Below, one piece after another: positions 35,981 to 44,393 of a stretch of DNA of 64,000 nt. Under the pieces are notes generated by a model that worked only from the letters and a program-made list of their open reading frames with translations, was not told the origin of the DNA and made no database searches. The DNA comes from JANNGC01 sp043758205 (GTDB lineage: Bacteria > Verrucomicrobiota > Verrucomicrobiia > Limisphaerales > SIBH01). Numbering within the stretch: the first letter of the stretch is position 1; each line of letters starts with the position of its first letter. Location: positions 22,674-86,673 of the forward strand of contig JAYVNY010000191.1 of assembly GCA_043758205.1 (NCBI GenBank). Reading direction: 5' to 3'. Both the position numbers and the translations under genes were made by a program.

Positions 35981-37159
35981 ATGAACACATCAACTCCAAA
36001 CTTGAACCGTCGGGACTTCACCAAAACCACGCTGCTCGCGGGTGCCGCCCTCGCGTCGGGCGCGCTCAGCACCTTCGCCGCAGACGCGCCGACGAAACGC
36101 ATCCGCACCGGGCTGATTGGCTGTGGCAGTGTTTCAAATCAGTATCTGCCGCAGCTCACCCAGTCGCCGTTCGTGGAAGTCGTGAGCCTGTGCGACATCC
36201 GCCACGAGCGCGCGAAGAAGCAGGGCGAGCGATTCAAAGTGGCGAACACGTACCCGAACATCGACGCGATGCTCGCGGGCGTGCCGTTCGATTTCCTCGT
36301 GGACACCACGGACATGCAGGAGCACGAGAAAATAAATCGTCGCGCGCTCGAAGCGGGCAAACATGTCTGGAGCGAGAAACCGATTGCGAACTCGCTGGCC
36401 GCGGGACAGAAGCTCCTCGCGCTGGCGCTCAAGAAGAATCTGCGGCTGTGGGGTGCGCCCATCACGGTGCAGAGTCCGCAGTTCGCGTTCATGGCGAAGC
36501 AACTGGCGGCTGGCAAACTCGGTCGCGTCGCGGCGGCCCACGCGGATTATGGGCACGAGGGACCGAACTGGTCTTCCTTCTTTTACGAGAAGGGCGGCGG
36601 CTCGATGCCGGATCTCGCGGTGTACAATCTGACTTCACTCACCGGGTTGCTCGGCCCTGCGAAGCACGTCAGCGCGATGTTGAGCATCGTCACCCCGGAG
36701 CGGGAGATTCGCGACAAAGGCAAAATCAAAGTGACCGAGGAAGACAACGCCATGGTGTTGCTCGACCACGGCCACGGCGTCATCTCGCATGTGCAGTCGG
36801 GCTTCAATTATTTCAACCCGCACGGCCACGACGGCAGCCAGGAGACGCGGCACACGATCAGCATCGTCGGCTCGACCGGCTTCCTGGGAATGGTGGGCTA
36901 CGACTGGGCGCCGCTCGGCGTGGACTTCGCGACAAAGGATGCGCCGAAGATGGAGCGGCACGCCACCGACGCACAGGGCTACGTCTGGCAGCAGGGCGCG
37001 GTGCTTGCGGCGGAATGCCTCGTCACTGGCAAGGAACTGCTCGTCACGCCGGAACAGGCGCTGCATGTCCTGGAGATCATCACCGCCGCACGCGAGTCGT
37101 CGCTCACGGGAAAACGCATTAAACTTAGTTCCACATTCAAGTGGCCCGTGGTCGGTTGA
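35981..37159 (+). CDS. Tat-exported Gfo/Idh/MocA-family oxidoreductase
   Basis: 392 residues. The N-terminus NLNRRDFTKTTLLAGAALAS is a twin-arginine signal. The Rossmann domain follows (IRTGLIGCGSVSNQYLPQLT, VVSLCDIRHERAKKQGERF), with the family's EKP motif in HVWSEKPIANS. The C-terminal alpha/beta domain carries GGGSMPDLAVYNLTSLTGLL and a GFNYFNPHG segment. These NAD(P)-dependent enzymes act on sugars or polyols; Tat export of the folded, cofactor-loaded form is common in Planctomycetes and Verrucomicrobiota. It sits in the glycan-degradation run and probably modifies a released sugar. Confidence 0.9.
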   Translation: MNTSTPNLNRRDFTKTTLLAGAALASGALSTFAADAPTKRIRTGLIGCGSVSNQYLPQLTQSPFVEVVSLCDIRHERAKKQGERFKVANTYPNIDAMLAGVPFDFLVDTTDMQEHEKINRRALEAGKHVWSEKPIANSLAAGQKLLALALKKNLRLWGAPITVQSPQFAFMAKQLAAGKLGRVAAAHADYGHEGPNWSSFFYEKGGGSMPDLAVYNLTSLTGLLGPAKHVSAMLSIVTPEREIRDKGKIKVTEEDNAMVLLDHGHGVISHVQSGFNYFNPHGHDGSQETRHTISIVGSTGFLGMVGYDWAPLGVDFATKDAPKMERHATDAQGYVWQQGAVLAAECLVTGKELLVTPEQALHVLEIITAARESSLTGKRIKLSSTFKWPVVG

Positions 37160-37260
37160 TTGCTCAACAGAGGCAACGACCAACCGGGGCAAGTTGTAGG
37201 TTCATAGAAGACATCAAGAAGACTCAGATTCGCAGCCGGGATGCAAATACCTCAGAGATG

Positions 37261-37596
37261 AAATCACCGAAACCATGTCGTCGCGCCTTGGCCAATCGCG
37301 AAGCCGTGTCGTTCACGCCCGCCGCCGGACGGGAACCCGCGTGCGTGGCGGCCGCAGGCGACGACGTCTTCACCGGCGGCTGGAAAGAACGCGGACGCAT
37401 CGGCGTGAACCGCCTGAGCGACGACGCGGAAGTGGGTGTGTTCGACCCCGGCGAAACTGTCGGTGGCAACAAGAACACCGGCTGGATGGACGTGATGACC
37501 GGCATCACCGCGCACTGCCGCAAGAACGGCGAGTATCTGGTGTTCGTCGAGGAAGACTACAAGGCGAAGGTTTTGCTGTATCGATGGAAGCCATGA
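37261..37596 (+). pseudogene. Probable C-terminal relic of a secreted beta-rich protein
   Basis: A 111-codon frame opens with MKSPKPCRRALANRE. Its second half reads like a real C-terminus: RIGVNRLSDDAEVGVFDPGE, GWMDVMTGITAHCRKNGEYL, VFVEEDYKAKVLLYRWKP. The first half has no signal peptide or clear secondary structure. The similar end EYLVFVEEDxKAKVxxYR occurs in larger secreted proteins, as far as I recall, so this is likely a truncated copy. Its stop overlaps a candidate start of the next gene. It could still be a small real gene. Confidence 0.4.
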
Positions 37597-38987
37597 GAGT
37601 TGAAATGGCCTTGATGAAAACGCTTCTACACTGGCTGCTGGCGCTCGCTTGCACAGCTCCGGCCTTTGCCGCCAACACCTTCGACATCCGCTCGCATGGC
37701 GCGAAAGGCGACGGCGCAACGCTCGACACCGCCGCGATTCAATCAGCCATCGATGCGTGCCGCGACGCGGGCGGCGGGCAGGTGTTGTTCCCCGCGGGGC
37801 GCTATCTCTCGGGCACGATTCATTTGCGCAGCGGCGTGACGCTGCATCTCGACGCGGGCGCGCGGCTCATCGGCACGACGAATCTAGCGCACTACGCGCA
37901 GCCCACGCCGCCGGCCTTCATGCCCGAAGCCAAGTGGGGCAAGTGGCATCGCGGTCTCATTGTCGGCGAGAATGTCGAGGACGTGGCCATCACGGGAACG
38001 GGCATCATTGATGGCAACAAAGTCTTCGACCCGACGGGCGAGGAGCGGATGCGCGGGCCGCACACCATCATCTTCGTCAACTGCCGCCGGTTCACGCTGC
38101 GCGACGTGACGATGGTTGATGCGGCGAACTACGCCGTCTTTTTCCAGGCCAGCGACGACGTGGAGATTCGCAACGTGAAGTTCATCGGCGGCTGGGATGG
38201 CGTGCATTGGCGCGGCGCACCCGAGCGCTGGTGCCAGAACGTGAACATCATCGGCTGCCAGTTCTTCACCGGCGACGACGCCATTGCGGGACGTTACTGG
38301 AACAACACGGTCATCAAAGACTGCCTGATCAATTCCTCGTGCAATGGCATCCGGCTCATCGGTCCGGCCACGCGGCTGACCATCGCGAACAATTTGTTTC
38401 GCGGCCCCGGCGAAAAGCCGCATCGCACCTCCGGCGAGAAGCGCCGCACCAACATGCTTTCAGGAATCATCCTTCAACCCGGCGCGTGGGATGCCACGCG
38501 CGGCCCGCTCGACGACGTGCTCATCGCCAACAACGTCATGCAACACGTCGCCTCGCCCGTGACGCTTTGGACTAAGCCCGGCAACACCGTGGGCAAGGTC
38601 ATCATCAGTGGACTCGACGCCACGGGTGTTTATCGTTCGGCGTTTTCGGCGGAGAGTTGGGCCAGCGAACCAATCACCAACGTGGTCCTGCGTGGCGTGC
38701 GCGTGGAATTTTCCGGCGGCGGCAAGGGCTGGGCGACGAACCAAACCGTGCGCGGTCCCGGCGTCGATGCGCGACCGCTACCAGCGTGGGGTCTTTACGT
38801 TCGTAACGTCGAGACGCTCACGCTGGAGGACGTGCGCTTCAGCCTCGCGGGCGACGACCTCCGCCCGGTCCTTCACGCCGAACGCGTGGTTCGATTGAAC
38901 CTCGACATCTTCAAGTTCACGCGCGTGCCGGGCGTGAACGAGCCGATGGTCACCACGAATGTGGGAAAGCTTTCCATCACTCCATGA
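37593..38987 (+). CDS. GH28-like polygalacturonase/pectate-lyase-fold protein
   Basis: About 464 residues with a signal peptide (LLHWLLALACTAPAFAAN) and a right-handed beta-helix. It starts FDIRSHGAKGDGATLDTAAI QSAIDACRDAGGGQV LFPAG, typical of GH28. The catalytic region retains the Asp pair in FFTGDDAIAG, and DG in GWDGVHWRG where active GH28 enzymes have NTDG. The usual GHG His and RIK are replaced (SCNGIRLIG), so activity may differ. Starts at 37593, 37605 or 37614 are possible; 37593 overlaps the previous stop. It overlaps the next gene by 4 bp. A pectic substrate is likely. Confidence 0.85.
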   Translation: MRVEMALMKTLLHWLLALACTAPAFAANTFDIRSHGAKGDGATLDTAAIQSAIDACRDAGGGQVLFPAGRYLSGTIHLRSGVTLHLDAGARLIGTTNLAHYAQPTPPAFMPEAKWGKWHRGLIVGENVEDVAITGTGIIDGNKVFDPTGEERMRGPHTIIFVNCRRFTLRDVTMVDAANYAVFFQASDDVEIRNVKFIGGWDGVHWRGAPERWCQNVNIIGCQFFTGDDAIAGRYWNNTVIKDCLINSSCNGIRLIGPATRLTIANNLFRGPGEKPHRTSGEKRRTNMLSGIILQPGAWDATRGPLDDVLIANNVMQHVASPVTLWTKPGNTVGKVIISGLDATGVYRSAFSAESWASEPITNVVLRGVRVEFSGGGKGWATNQTVRGPGVDARPLPAWGLYVRNVETLTLEDVRFSLAGDDLRPVLHAERVVRLNLDIFKFTRVPGVNEPMVTTNVGKLSITP

Positions 38988-40447
38988 ACCGACGTGAATT
39001 CATCACTGCATCTGCCGCCGCGCTGGCGTTGCCTGTGGTGGGCTTGAGCGCCGAGGCGAGAAACATTTTCCAACAGCGCGGCTATTATCTCTGCTTCATG
39101 CGCATGCCGACGTTTGGGCTGGAGGTGTGGCGCGAAATCATTGATGGCGCGGCGGCGGATGGCGCGAACACGATCATCCTCTGGTTGGGCGGGGCGTTTC
39201 GCTCGAAGAAATTTCCCATCACCTGGCAGTGGGCGAAGGAGCACGAGAACGTGAAGGCCGACTTCGGTCGCGAACTTATCGCCCACGCGCATCGGCGCGG
39301 GATCAAGGTGCTGCTCGGCTTCACGCCCTTCGGCTACGACGGCGTGAATCAACTCCCGCTCGAAAAGCCCGAACTAAAAGCCGTCAGCAAAGATGGCAAG
39401 CCGGTGAACGAATTCGGCATCGGTTGCTGGGGTTGGAACCTGTGTCCCGCGAAGACGGAGTCGCAGCGCTTCATGCGCGAGTATGCGCGCGAGATGGCGT
39501 TTGATTTTTATCCCGAAGCGGATGGCCTCTTCATCGAGTCGAGCGACTACGCCATCTGCCACTGCCCCGATTGCGGCCCCAAGTTTTTCGACCACGAGTT
39601 CGCTTTCGTCCGCGACATCTCGAACGAAGTCTGGGCGCGAAAGCCCGACGCGACGGTCGTGGTTTATCCGCATTACTTCTCCGGTGCGAAGCTGCGTTTC
39701 GCCTTCGCCGAGGCGACGGCGAGCAAGCAGCCCTTTGACCCGCGCTGGACGCTCTTCTTCACGCCGCACAGCGCGGCGCTGGAGCCGTCGCTCATCGCGA
39801 AAGCCCGCGGCGCTTGGTGGTGGAACGAAGCACCGTGCCGCTTCGATGTCGCGAACCTCCGCGCCGGTGTGAAGAAAGCACGCGACGCGAAGTGCAGCGG
39901 CTACGTCCCTTCACTCGAATGCTACAGCTATGTGCCGGTGAAAACCGAGTTCGGCGAACCGTGGCTCGTGGGCCAACGCCAAATCCCATTTGGCTTCGGC
40001 TGGTTGAAGGACGGCGCGAACCCGTATCGCGAACTGCCGGTACGCGCCATTCGCCTCGCCTTCCGCGAGCTGACCGCAAATCCCGACTTGCCTGACCCCG
40101 AACTTCGCGCGCGACTCGGACGCGAACTGTTCGGTGTGAACTGGCAGCCCGCGCAGATGGACGATTTGTTCGAGCTGTTCCGCGTCTTCAACACCGACCG
40201 CGACTGGTCCGTGCCTGGCGCGCTCACCACACCCGGTCTGGTGCGCAACCGCTCCGAGCGCGGCAAACTCGACGCCAAAAAACGCACGTTGCTGCGCGAA
40301 CAACTAAACCGCGTCCGCGCCATCGCCGCGCGTCACCGCGACTCGACGGGTGATGGCGCGAAGGAACTCCACCGCATTGCCCAATGGCTCGCTGACCGAT
40401 GGACGCCCGAAAACTCCGCGCTGCTGAACGCGCCAGAGCCACAGTAG
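38984..40447 (+). CDS. Tat-signal hypothetical protein, TIM-barrel-like
   Basis: 487 residues. The N-terminus NRREFITASAAALALPVVGL is a Tat-like signal. The body alternates beta and alpha elements (GANTIILWLGGAF, LIAHAHRRGIKVLLGFTPFG, YPEADGLFIESSDYAICHCP) in the manner of a glycoside hydrolase barrel of the GH20/GH84 type, with a CHCPDCG cysteine cluster. The C-terminal 90 residues are helical. It is the last gene of the pectin-like operon and starts inside the GH28-like stop codon. I do not recognise a characterised family. A hydrolase is plausible but unproven. Confidence 0.7.
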   Translation: MNRREFITASAAALALPVVGLSAEARNIFQQRGYYLCFMRMPTFGLEVWREIIDGAAADGANTIILWLGGAFRSKKFPITWQWAKEHENVKADFGRELIAHAHRRGIKVLLGFTPFGYDGVNQLPLEKPELKAVSKDGKPVNEFGIGCWGWNLCPAKTESQRFMREYAREMAFDFYPEADGLFIESSDYAICHCPDCGPKFFDHEFAFVRDISNEVWARKPDATVVVYPHYFSGAKLRFAFAEATASKQPFDPRWTLFFTPHSAALEPSLIAKARGAWWWNEAPCRFDVANLRAGVKKARDAKCSGYVPSLECYSYVPVKTEFGEPWLVGQRQIPFGFGWLKDGANPYRELPVRAIRLAFRELTANPDLPDPELRARLGRELFGVNWQPAQMDDLFELFRVFNTDRDWSVPGALTTPGLVRNRSERGKLDAKKRTLLREQLNRVRAIAARHRDSTGDGAKELHRIAQWLADRWTPENSALLNAPEPQ

Positions 40448-40513
40448 TCACTGGACGGCAGGAGCACCCGGTGCCCAATTCCATTGGGATTGTTCGAGGC
40501 CAGCCCCCATCCG

Positions 40514-40597
40514 CTACTTCGCCGCCGGCCCGGACTTCCAGCCGTCCACGGTGAATTCGCCGTGAATGTGGCTGCGTTTCCCCTGACGGTCCTGGAT
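40514..40597 (-). pseudogene. Short C-terminal gene relic
   Basis: Minus strand reads DRQGKRSHIHGEFTVDGWKS then GPAAK and a TAG. The composition is coding-like and it abuts the palindromic element at 40601, as if that element had replaced the upstream part of a gene. No start and no family assignment. Confidence 0.35.
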
Positions 40598-40600
40598 GCC

Positions 40601-40797
40601 TTAGCCGGAACCATGCAGTCCAAAACGATGCCAGACACCGCCGAGGCGGGAAGGGCGCAGAGAAGACAACCTTTCTCTCCTTTGGCTTCGGCCCACTATT
40701 TGGTGGGCGGCCTGCGGTTTCCAGTTCCGCTCTTTCTCTGCGACCTTCCCGCCTCGGCGGTGCCTTCCCGCTTTTCCGACGGCATGGTTCCGGCTAA
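40601..40797. repeat. Long imperfect inverted repeat (palindromic element)
   Basis: The left arm (about 40601-40667) contains TTAGCCGGAACCATGC, CACCGCCGAGGCGGGAAGG and CGCAGAGAA. The right arm (about 40733-40797) is its reverse complement in the same order with a few mismatches. The centre contains GCCCAC-TATTTG-GTGGGC. Total 197 bp. It would fold into one large cruciform or RNA hairpin. It carries no protein-coding potential, so it is either two opposed copies of a small repeat or a MITE-like unit. It may also end transcription from both convergent operons. Confidence 0.75.
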
Positions 40798-40828
40798 AAC
40801 GCAGAGGCCGCAAAAGGGGACTGGGCAT

Positions 40829-41446
40829 TCAATGATGCGCGGCCAAGGCTGCGGCCACATCGGCGGCTCCCTGTTGCGCCGCGAGTGCGGCGGCATCGTT
40901 GCCGGACGTGTCTTTGGCTTTGGCGTTGGCACCATTGTTCAGCAGCAGCTTCACGGCGGCGAAGCGGCCGGTGAGCGAGGCGAACATGAGCGCGGTCTGG
41001 CCGCTCATGTTGCGATGATTGACGGTGGCTCCTGCGGCGATGAGTTGCTGCATGATGTCCGTGTAGCCTTTGAAGCTGGCTCCGGTGAGCGCGGTGAAGC
41101 CCATTTTGTTTTGGAAGTCCACCGGCACATTCGGCTGCGCCAGCACCAGCTTCACGAGATCGGGATAGCCGTGGTAAGCCGCGACGATGAGCAGACTGTC
41201 GCCGCGCGGGCTGACGATGTTCGGTGTATATCCAGCATCCAGATACAACTTCAGCGCCTCGGTCTCGCCGTTGCGAGCGTGATCGAAGATAAGCGTTAAT
41301 AACTCGGCTCCGGGTTGCTTGCGCGCGTCCTTCACGACGACCACCACAGGAGATGGATTGAGCCATGCGGTGATAAGCGAGGTGGCGGCCAGGCTCAACA
41401 CGACGAACAGGAAAACGCGCACGGAGGTGAGTTTGAAGAAACGCAT
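40829..41446 (-). CDS. Ankyrin-repeat protein, catalase partner (AnkB-like)
   Basis: 205 residues from the ATG at 41446. An N-terminal membrane anchor (VRVFLFVVLSLAATSLITAW) is followed by four or five ankyrin repeats, e.g. RGDSLLIVAAYHGYPDLVKL and SGQTALMFASLTGRFAAVKL LL. A longer frame to 41500 exists but runs through the hairpin. It is downstream of a periplasmic catalase; in Pseudomonas aeruginosa the equivalent pair katB-ankB is an operon and the ankyrin protein is needed for full catalase activity. The same role is likely here: a membrane-tethered chaperone or partner of the exported catalase. Confidence 0.85.
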   Translation of the reverse strand: MRFFKLTSVRVFLFVVLSLAATSLITAWLNPSPVVVVVKDARKQPGAELLTLIFDHARNGETEALKLYLDAGYTPNIVSPRGDSLLIVAAYHGYPDLVKLVLAQPNVPVDFQNKMGFTALTGASFKGYTDIMQQLIAAGATVNHRNMSGQTALMFASLTGRFAAVKLLLNNGANAKAKDTSGNDAAALAAQQGAADVAAALAAHH

Positions 41447-41462
41447 GATGGTATCAAATGAA

Positions 41463-41491
41463 GCCCTGCCTCTCGTCACGAGAGGCAGGGC
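41463..41491 (-). promoter_or_regulatory. Perfect 14-bp hairpin between catalase and ankyrin genes
   Basis: GCCCTGCCTCTCGT, one central base, then ACGAGAGGCAGGGC. It sits in the 57-bp gap between the catalase stop (41504) and the ankyrin start (41446). No strong T-tract follows on the minus strand (TTCATTTG). It could reduce read-through or protect the catalase message, giving more catalase than ankyrin protein. Confidence 0.7.
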
Positions 41492-41503
41492 ATGCTTCAT
41501 CAG

Positions 41504-43030
41504 TTACTCGGCCAGCTTGTCTGCGACCGCTTTCACTTTCGCGACCTCAAGACCTGCGGCGGTGGCGACACCAGTGCCGTAGGCTACGTCAGCCTTGTAA
41601 GCGAAGGCCGCCATGCGGGTCTTCACGCCTTCATCTTTCACCCCGGCAAGAGTGCCGCCGAAGGTCGCGATCAGGTGGTCCTGGTCTTCCTTGCTGAAGT
41701 CGCGGAATTTCTCACCCGCCTGGCGGAAGTTGAGCGTCTTTTTGGTCGGACGCTGCTGCGTCGTGCCAGTCAGCGGGCGCGTGCTGTAGGAATAGTCCGC
41801 GTCCTCTTTGAAAGAACCGGTCGCGATGCTTGGCTCGTAGTTCACATTGTTCTTCGTGTGTCCTGAGTTCGCAGCACCGTCCTGGTTGTTACTACGCACA
41901 GAGGCGAGCGGGCGATTGATCCGCAATTGATTGCCGTTCGGCCCCACGCGGTGGAGTTGGGTATCTGCATAGCTGAACATGCGGCCTTGCAGCAGGCGGT
42001 CTTCACTGGCTTCAATGCCTGGAACCAAGTTGGCCGGGGCAAATGCGCTCTGCTCCGTCTCTTGGAAGAAGTTATCGGGCATCCGGTTGAGCGTCATCTT
42101 GCCAATCGTTTTGAAAGCCACCCCGCGCCATTCTTTCGTCGCGTCGAGACCGTCGTAGTCCAGCTTGTCGAGTTCCGCCTGGGTCATCAAAGCCACCCGC
42201 AGTTCCCACGAAGGGAAGTTGCCCTTGGCCACGGCGGCATACATGTCGGTGGTGTAGAGATTGAAATCGTCCGCCTGCGCTTGCTGCGCCTGAGCCGCGG
42301 TGAGGTTCTTGACGCCTTGTTGAGTGATCCAGCGGAATTTGACATAGGTGGTCTCGCCTTTGGCGTTGAGGAACTTGTAGGCGTGGACGCTGTTGCCATC
42401 CATCTGACGGTAGTTCGCGGGCGTGCCGAGGTCGCTGAAGAGATGCGTCCACATGTGGATGCTCTCCGGCGTGTGGCTCATGAAATCCAGGAAGCGGTTC
42501 GCGTCCTGGCGGTTGTCCACCGGACTTGGCTTCAAGGAGTGAACCATGTCGGGGAACTTGATCGCATCCCGGATGAAGAAGACGGGCAGGTTGTTCCCCA
42601 CGAGGTCCCAATTGCCTTCAGTCGTGTAGAACTTCGTCGCGAAACCCCGCGGGTCCCGCAGGGTCTCGGGCGAATGATTGCCATGAATGACGGCGGAGAA
42701 ACGGACGAAGACAGGCGTCTTCTTGCCGCCGCCGGAAAATAACGCGGCACGCGTCACCGACGACATGTCTTCTGTGGAGACGAACTCACCATGCACACCG
42801 GTGCCCCGCGCGTGGACGACGCGCTCGGGAATGCGCTCGCGATCAAACCGCTGCAGCTTCTGGATCAGATGCACATCATCGAGGAGCACTGCTCCATCGG
42901 GTCCGGCGGTCTTGGAGTTTTGGTTGTTGCCCACGGGGGCACCGTTGTCCCGCGTCAGAGTCTGCGCGGAGAGAGGGTTGACGGCCAAGGCGGCCAGGGT
43001 GAGGGCGACGAGTTGTAGTAATGGTTTCAT
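41504..43030 (-). CDS. katB: Periplasmic monofunctional haem catalase (clade with KatB)
   Basis: 508 residues. The signal peptide KPLLQLVALTLAALAVNPLS is followed by a small-subunit catalase. The catalytic His73 is in PERVVHARGTGVHGEF, the Asn in DLVGNNLPVFF, and the proximal Tyr in RMFSYADTQLHRVGPN. It contains VIHGNHSPETLRDPRG, typical of the exported clade, where cytosolic forms have a different run. It dismutates hydrogen peroxide outside the cytoplasm. The ATG at 43030 gives the normal signal peptide; earlier in-frame codons add nothing. OxyR is divergent 81 bp away and an ankyrin protein follows. Confidence 0.95.
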   Translation of the reverse strand: MKPLLQLVALTLAALAVNPLSAQTLTRDNGAPVGNNQNSKTAGPDGAVLLDDVHLIQKLQRFDRERIPERVVHARGTGVHGEFVSTEDMSSVTRAALFSGGGKKTPVFVRFSAVIHGNHSPETLRDPRGFATKFYTTEGNWDLVGNNLPVFFIRDAIKFPDMVHSLKPSPVDNRQDANRFLDFMSHTPESIHMWTHLFSDLGTPANYRQMDGNSVHAYKFLNAKGETTYVKFRWITQQGVKNLTAAQAQQAQADDFNLYTTDMYAAVAKGNFPSWELRVALMTQAELDKLDYDGLDATKEWRGVAFKTIGKMTLNRMPDNFFQETEQSAFAPANLVPGIEASEDRLLQGRMFSYADTQLHRVGPNGNQLRINRPLASVRSNNQDGAANSGHTKNNVNYEPSIATGSFKEDADYSYSTRPLTGTTQQRPTKKTLNFRQAGEKFRDFSKEDQDHLIATFGGTLAGVKDEGVKTRMAAFAYKADVAYGTGVATAAGLEVAKVKAVADKLAE

Positions 43031-43111
43031 AGGCACGGGAAAATTTTTACCCACGCCGGTTCGATTGATCTAGTTCACAAAACAGACAAGACCGATATAC
43101 TCAGTCAATCA
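43031..43111. promoter_or_regulatory. Divergent katB-oxyR promoter region
   Basis: 81 bp between the catalase and oxyR starts, containing AT-rich stretches (GAAAATTTTTAC near 43039; GATTGATCTAG near 43066; GATATACT near 43093). LysR-type regulators usually bind such divergent regions with a T-N11-A core. I see candidate A/T-rich half-sites but cannot place one OxyR operator with confidence. Confidence 0.5.
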
Positions 43112-43978
43112 ATGAACTTCCGTGATCTCGAATATCTCGTCGCCGTCGCTGACCTCCGGCACTTCGGACAGGCCGCCACGCACTGCCATGTCAGCCAGAG
43201 CGCCCTGAGCCTCCAGTTGCAAAAGCTCGAAGCAGAACTGGGCGTCCAACTCATCGAGCGCACCAGCCGTCGCGTCGTGGTGGCACCTGCGGGCCGGGCG
43301 CTGGTGGAGCGGGCGCGGAGCATCCTTCTCTCGAAACAGGAGCTGCTCGACGACGCCGCGCTTGAGGTCGGCCAGATGCCAGCCACGATCACGCTGGGGA
43401 TGATTCCGACCATCGCGCCCTATCAAATCGGCGCGGTGCTCCGGGGGATGAAGCAGAGGTATCCAGGTACCTCTTTGAACTTCGTCGAAGACATCACACA
43501 GAACCTGGTGCAGAGCACCGCGCGTGGTGAACTGGACGCGGCGATCGTGGCCACCGCAACCGATGACACACTGATCGCCGAGACCAACCTCGGCCACGAC
43601 GAACTGTTGCTCGCGGTCGCCCGGACGCACCGGCTCGCCGCGCAAGCGCACGTCGAACCCAAACAACTCCAGAAAGAAACGATGCTGCTGCTGAAGGACG
43701 GCCATTGCCTGAGCGAGCAGGCCATCGGCTTCTGCACCGCCAAGCGGACGGGGGCCGCGCTGATCTCCATCGCCGCGAGCATCGAGACCTTGAAAGCGAT
43801 GATCCGCGCCGGCCTGGGCGTGACGCTGATCCCACGCATGGCCATCGCCGCCGCACCGCCCGACAAGAGCTTGGTCTTCCTGCTCCTCAAGCCAGCGCCC
43901 TCGAGAACCATTCGCCTCATCACGCGCAAGACCTCGCGCCTCGGCCCGCTGCTGCAAGCAGCACTGAAATGGCAGTGA
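43112..43978 (+). CDS. oxyR: LysR-type peroxide sensor OxyR
   Basis: 288 residues. The N-terminal winged HTH is DLEYLVAVADLRHFGQAATH with SQSALSLQLQKLEAELGVQL. The redox centre is kept exactly: DGHCLSEQAIGFC with Cys199 and Cys208, the same positions as the disulfide-forming pair in E. coli OxyR. The remaining effector domain is collinear. It is divergent from the catalase-ankyrin operon, which it very likely activates on oxidation. Autoregulation is expected from the shared promoter region. Confidence 0.95.
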   Translation: MNFRDLEYLVAVADLRHFGQAATHCHVSQSALSLQLQKLEAELGVQLIERTSRRVVVAPAGRALVERARSILLSKQELLDDAALEVGQMPATITLGMIPTIAPYQIGAVLRGMKQRYPGTSLNFVEDITQNLVQSTARGELDAAIVATATDDTLIAETNLGHDELLLAVARTHRLAAQAHVEPKQLQKETMLLLKDGHCLSEQAIGFCTAKRTGAALISIAASIETLKAMIRAGLGVTLIPRMAIAAAPPDKSLVFLLLKPAPSRTIRLITRKTSRLGPLLQAALKWQ

Positions 43979-44077
43979 CGACCTATTGAGCCTCGGGCCA
44001 TTGGGTGACACGGCAGAAGGCAGAATGGATCGCGGGCTTTAGCCCTTGTCATGACCCACATCTTGCCGAGCGCGGCG

Positions 44078-44215
44078 TTCCCCCTCACCCCGGCCCTCTC
44101 CCGCTGGGAGAGGGAGAACCGCATCCAGTCTCCTTCGTAAGAGGCGTGCTTTTCCGGTCTGGACGCGGGCGGACTGGCTCCCTCTCCCCTGGGGCGAGGG
44201 CTGGGGTGAGGGGAA
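44078..44215. repeat. Inverted pair of CTCACCCCGGCCCTCTCCC repeats
   Basis: The left copy (about 44078-44120) contains CCCTCACCCCGGCCCTCTCC and can itself fold (CCCTCTCCC/GGGAGAGGG). The right copy (about 44176-44215) is the same sequence on the other strand with a few changes. The same repeat, in direct orientation, recurs at 53993-54034 and 54817-54858, and a degraded form lies near 50290-50330. Confidence 0.8.
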
Positions 44216-44377
44216 TGGGACGTGCGGCTCACGGCGCGTTCCCCTCGATTACGTCCCGTTGGGGCTGAAAAAACAACGGTCGGTGCTGTGGGTAATGGAA
44301 AGGGCTTTAGCCCGCTGCACCGTGAAAAAGCCCAGCGGGCCAGGATGTTTCAAGCGCTCGGGATGGTGAACAGTGAA

Positions 44378-44393
44378 GCGGCCTCGAGGCCGC
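44378..44393. repeat. Perfect 16-bp palindrome
   Basis: GCGGCCTCGAGGCCGC reads the same on both strands. It lies in a non-coding, repeat-rich area. It might be a protein-binding site or a degenerate repeat centre. Confidence 0.7.

Larger units (their letters stand above)
40448..40828. other. 381-bp intergenic region with a gene-end relic and a palindromic element
   Basis: It lies between convergent genes. 40514-40597 (minus) looks like a gene-end relic and 40601-40797 is a long imperfect palindrome; both are listed separately. The 40448-40513 stretch shows nothing. Confidence 0.7.
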
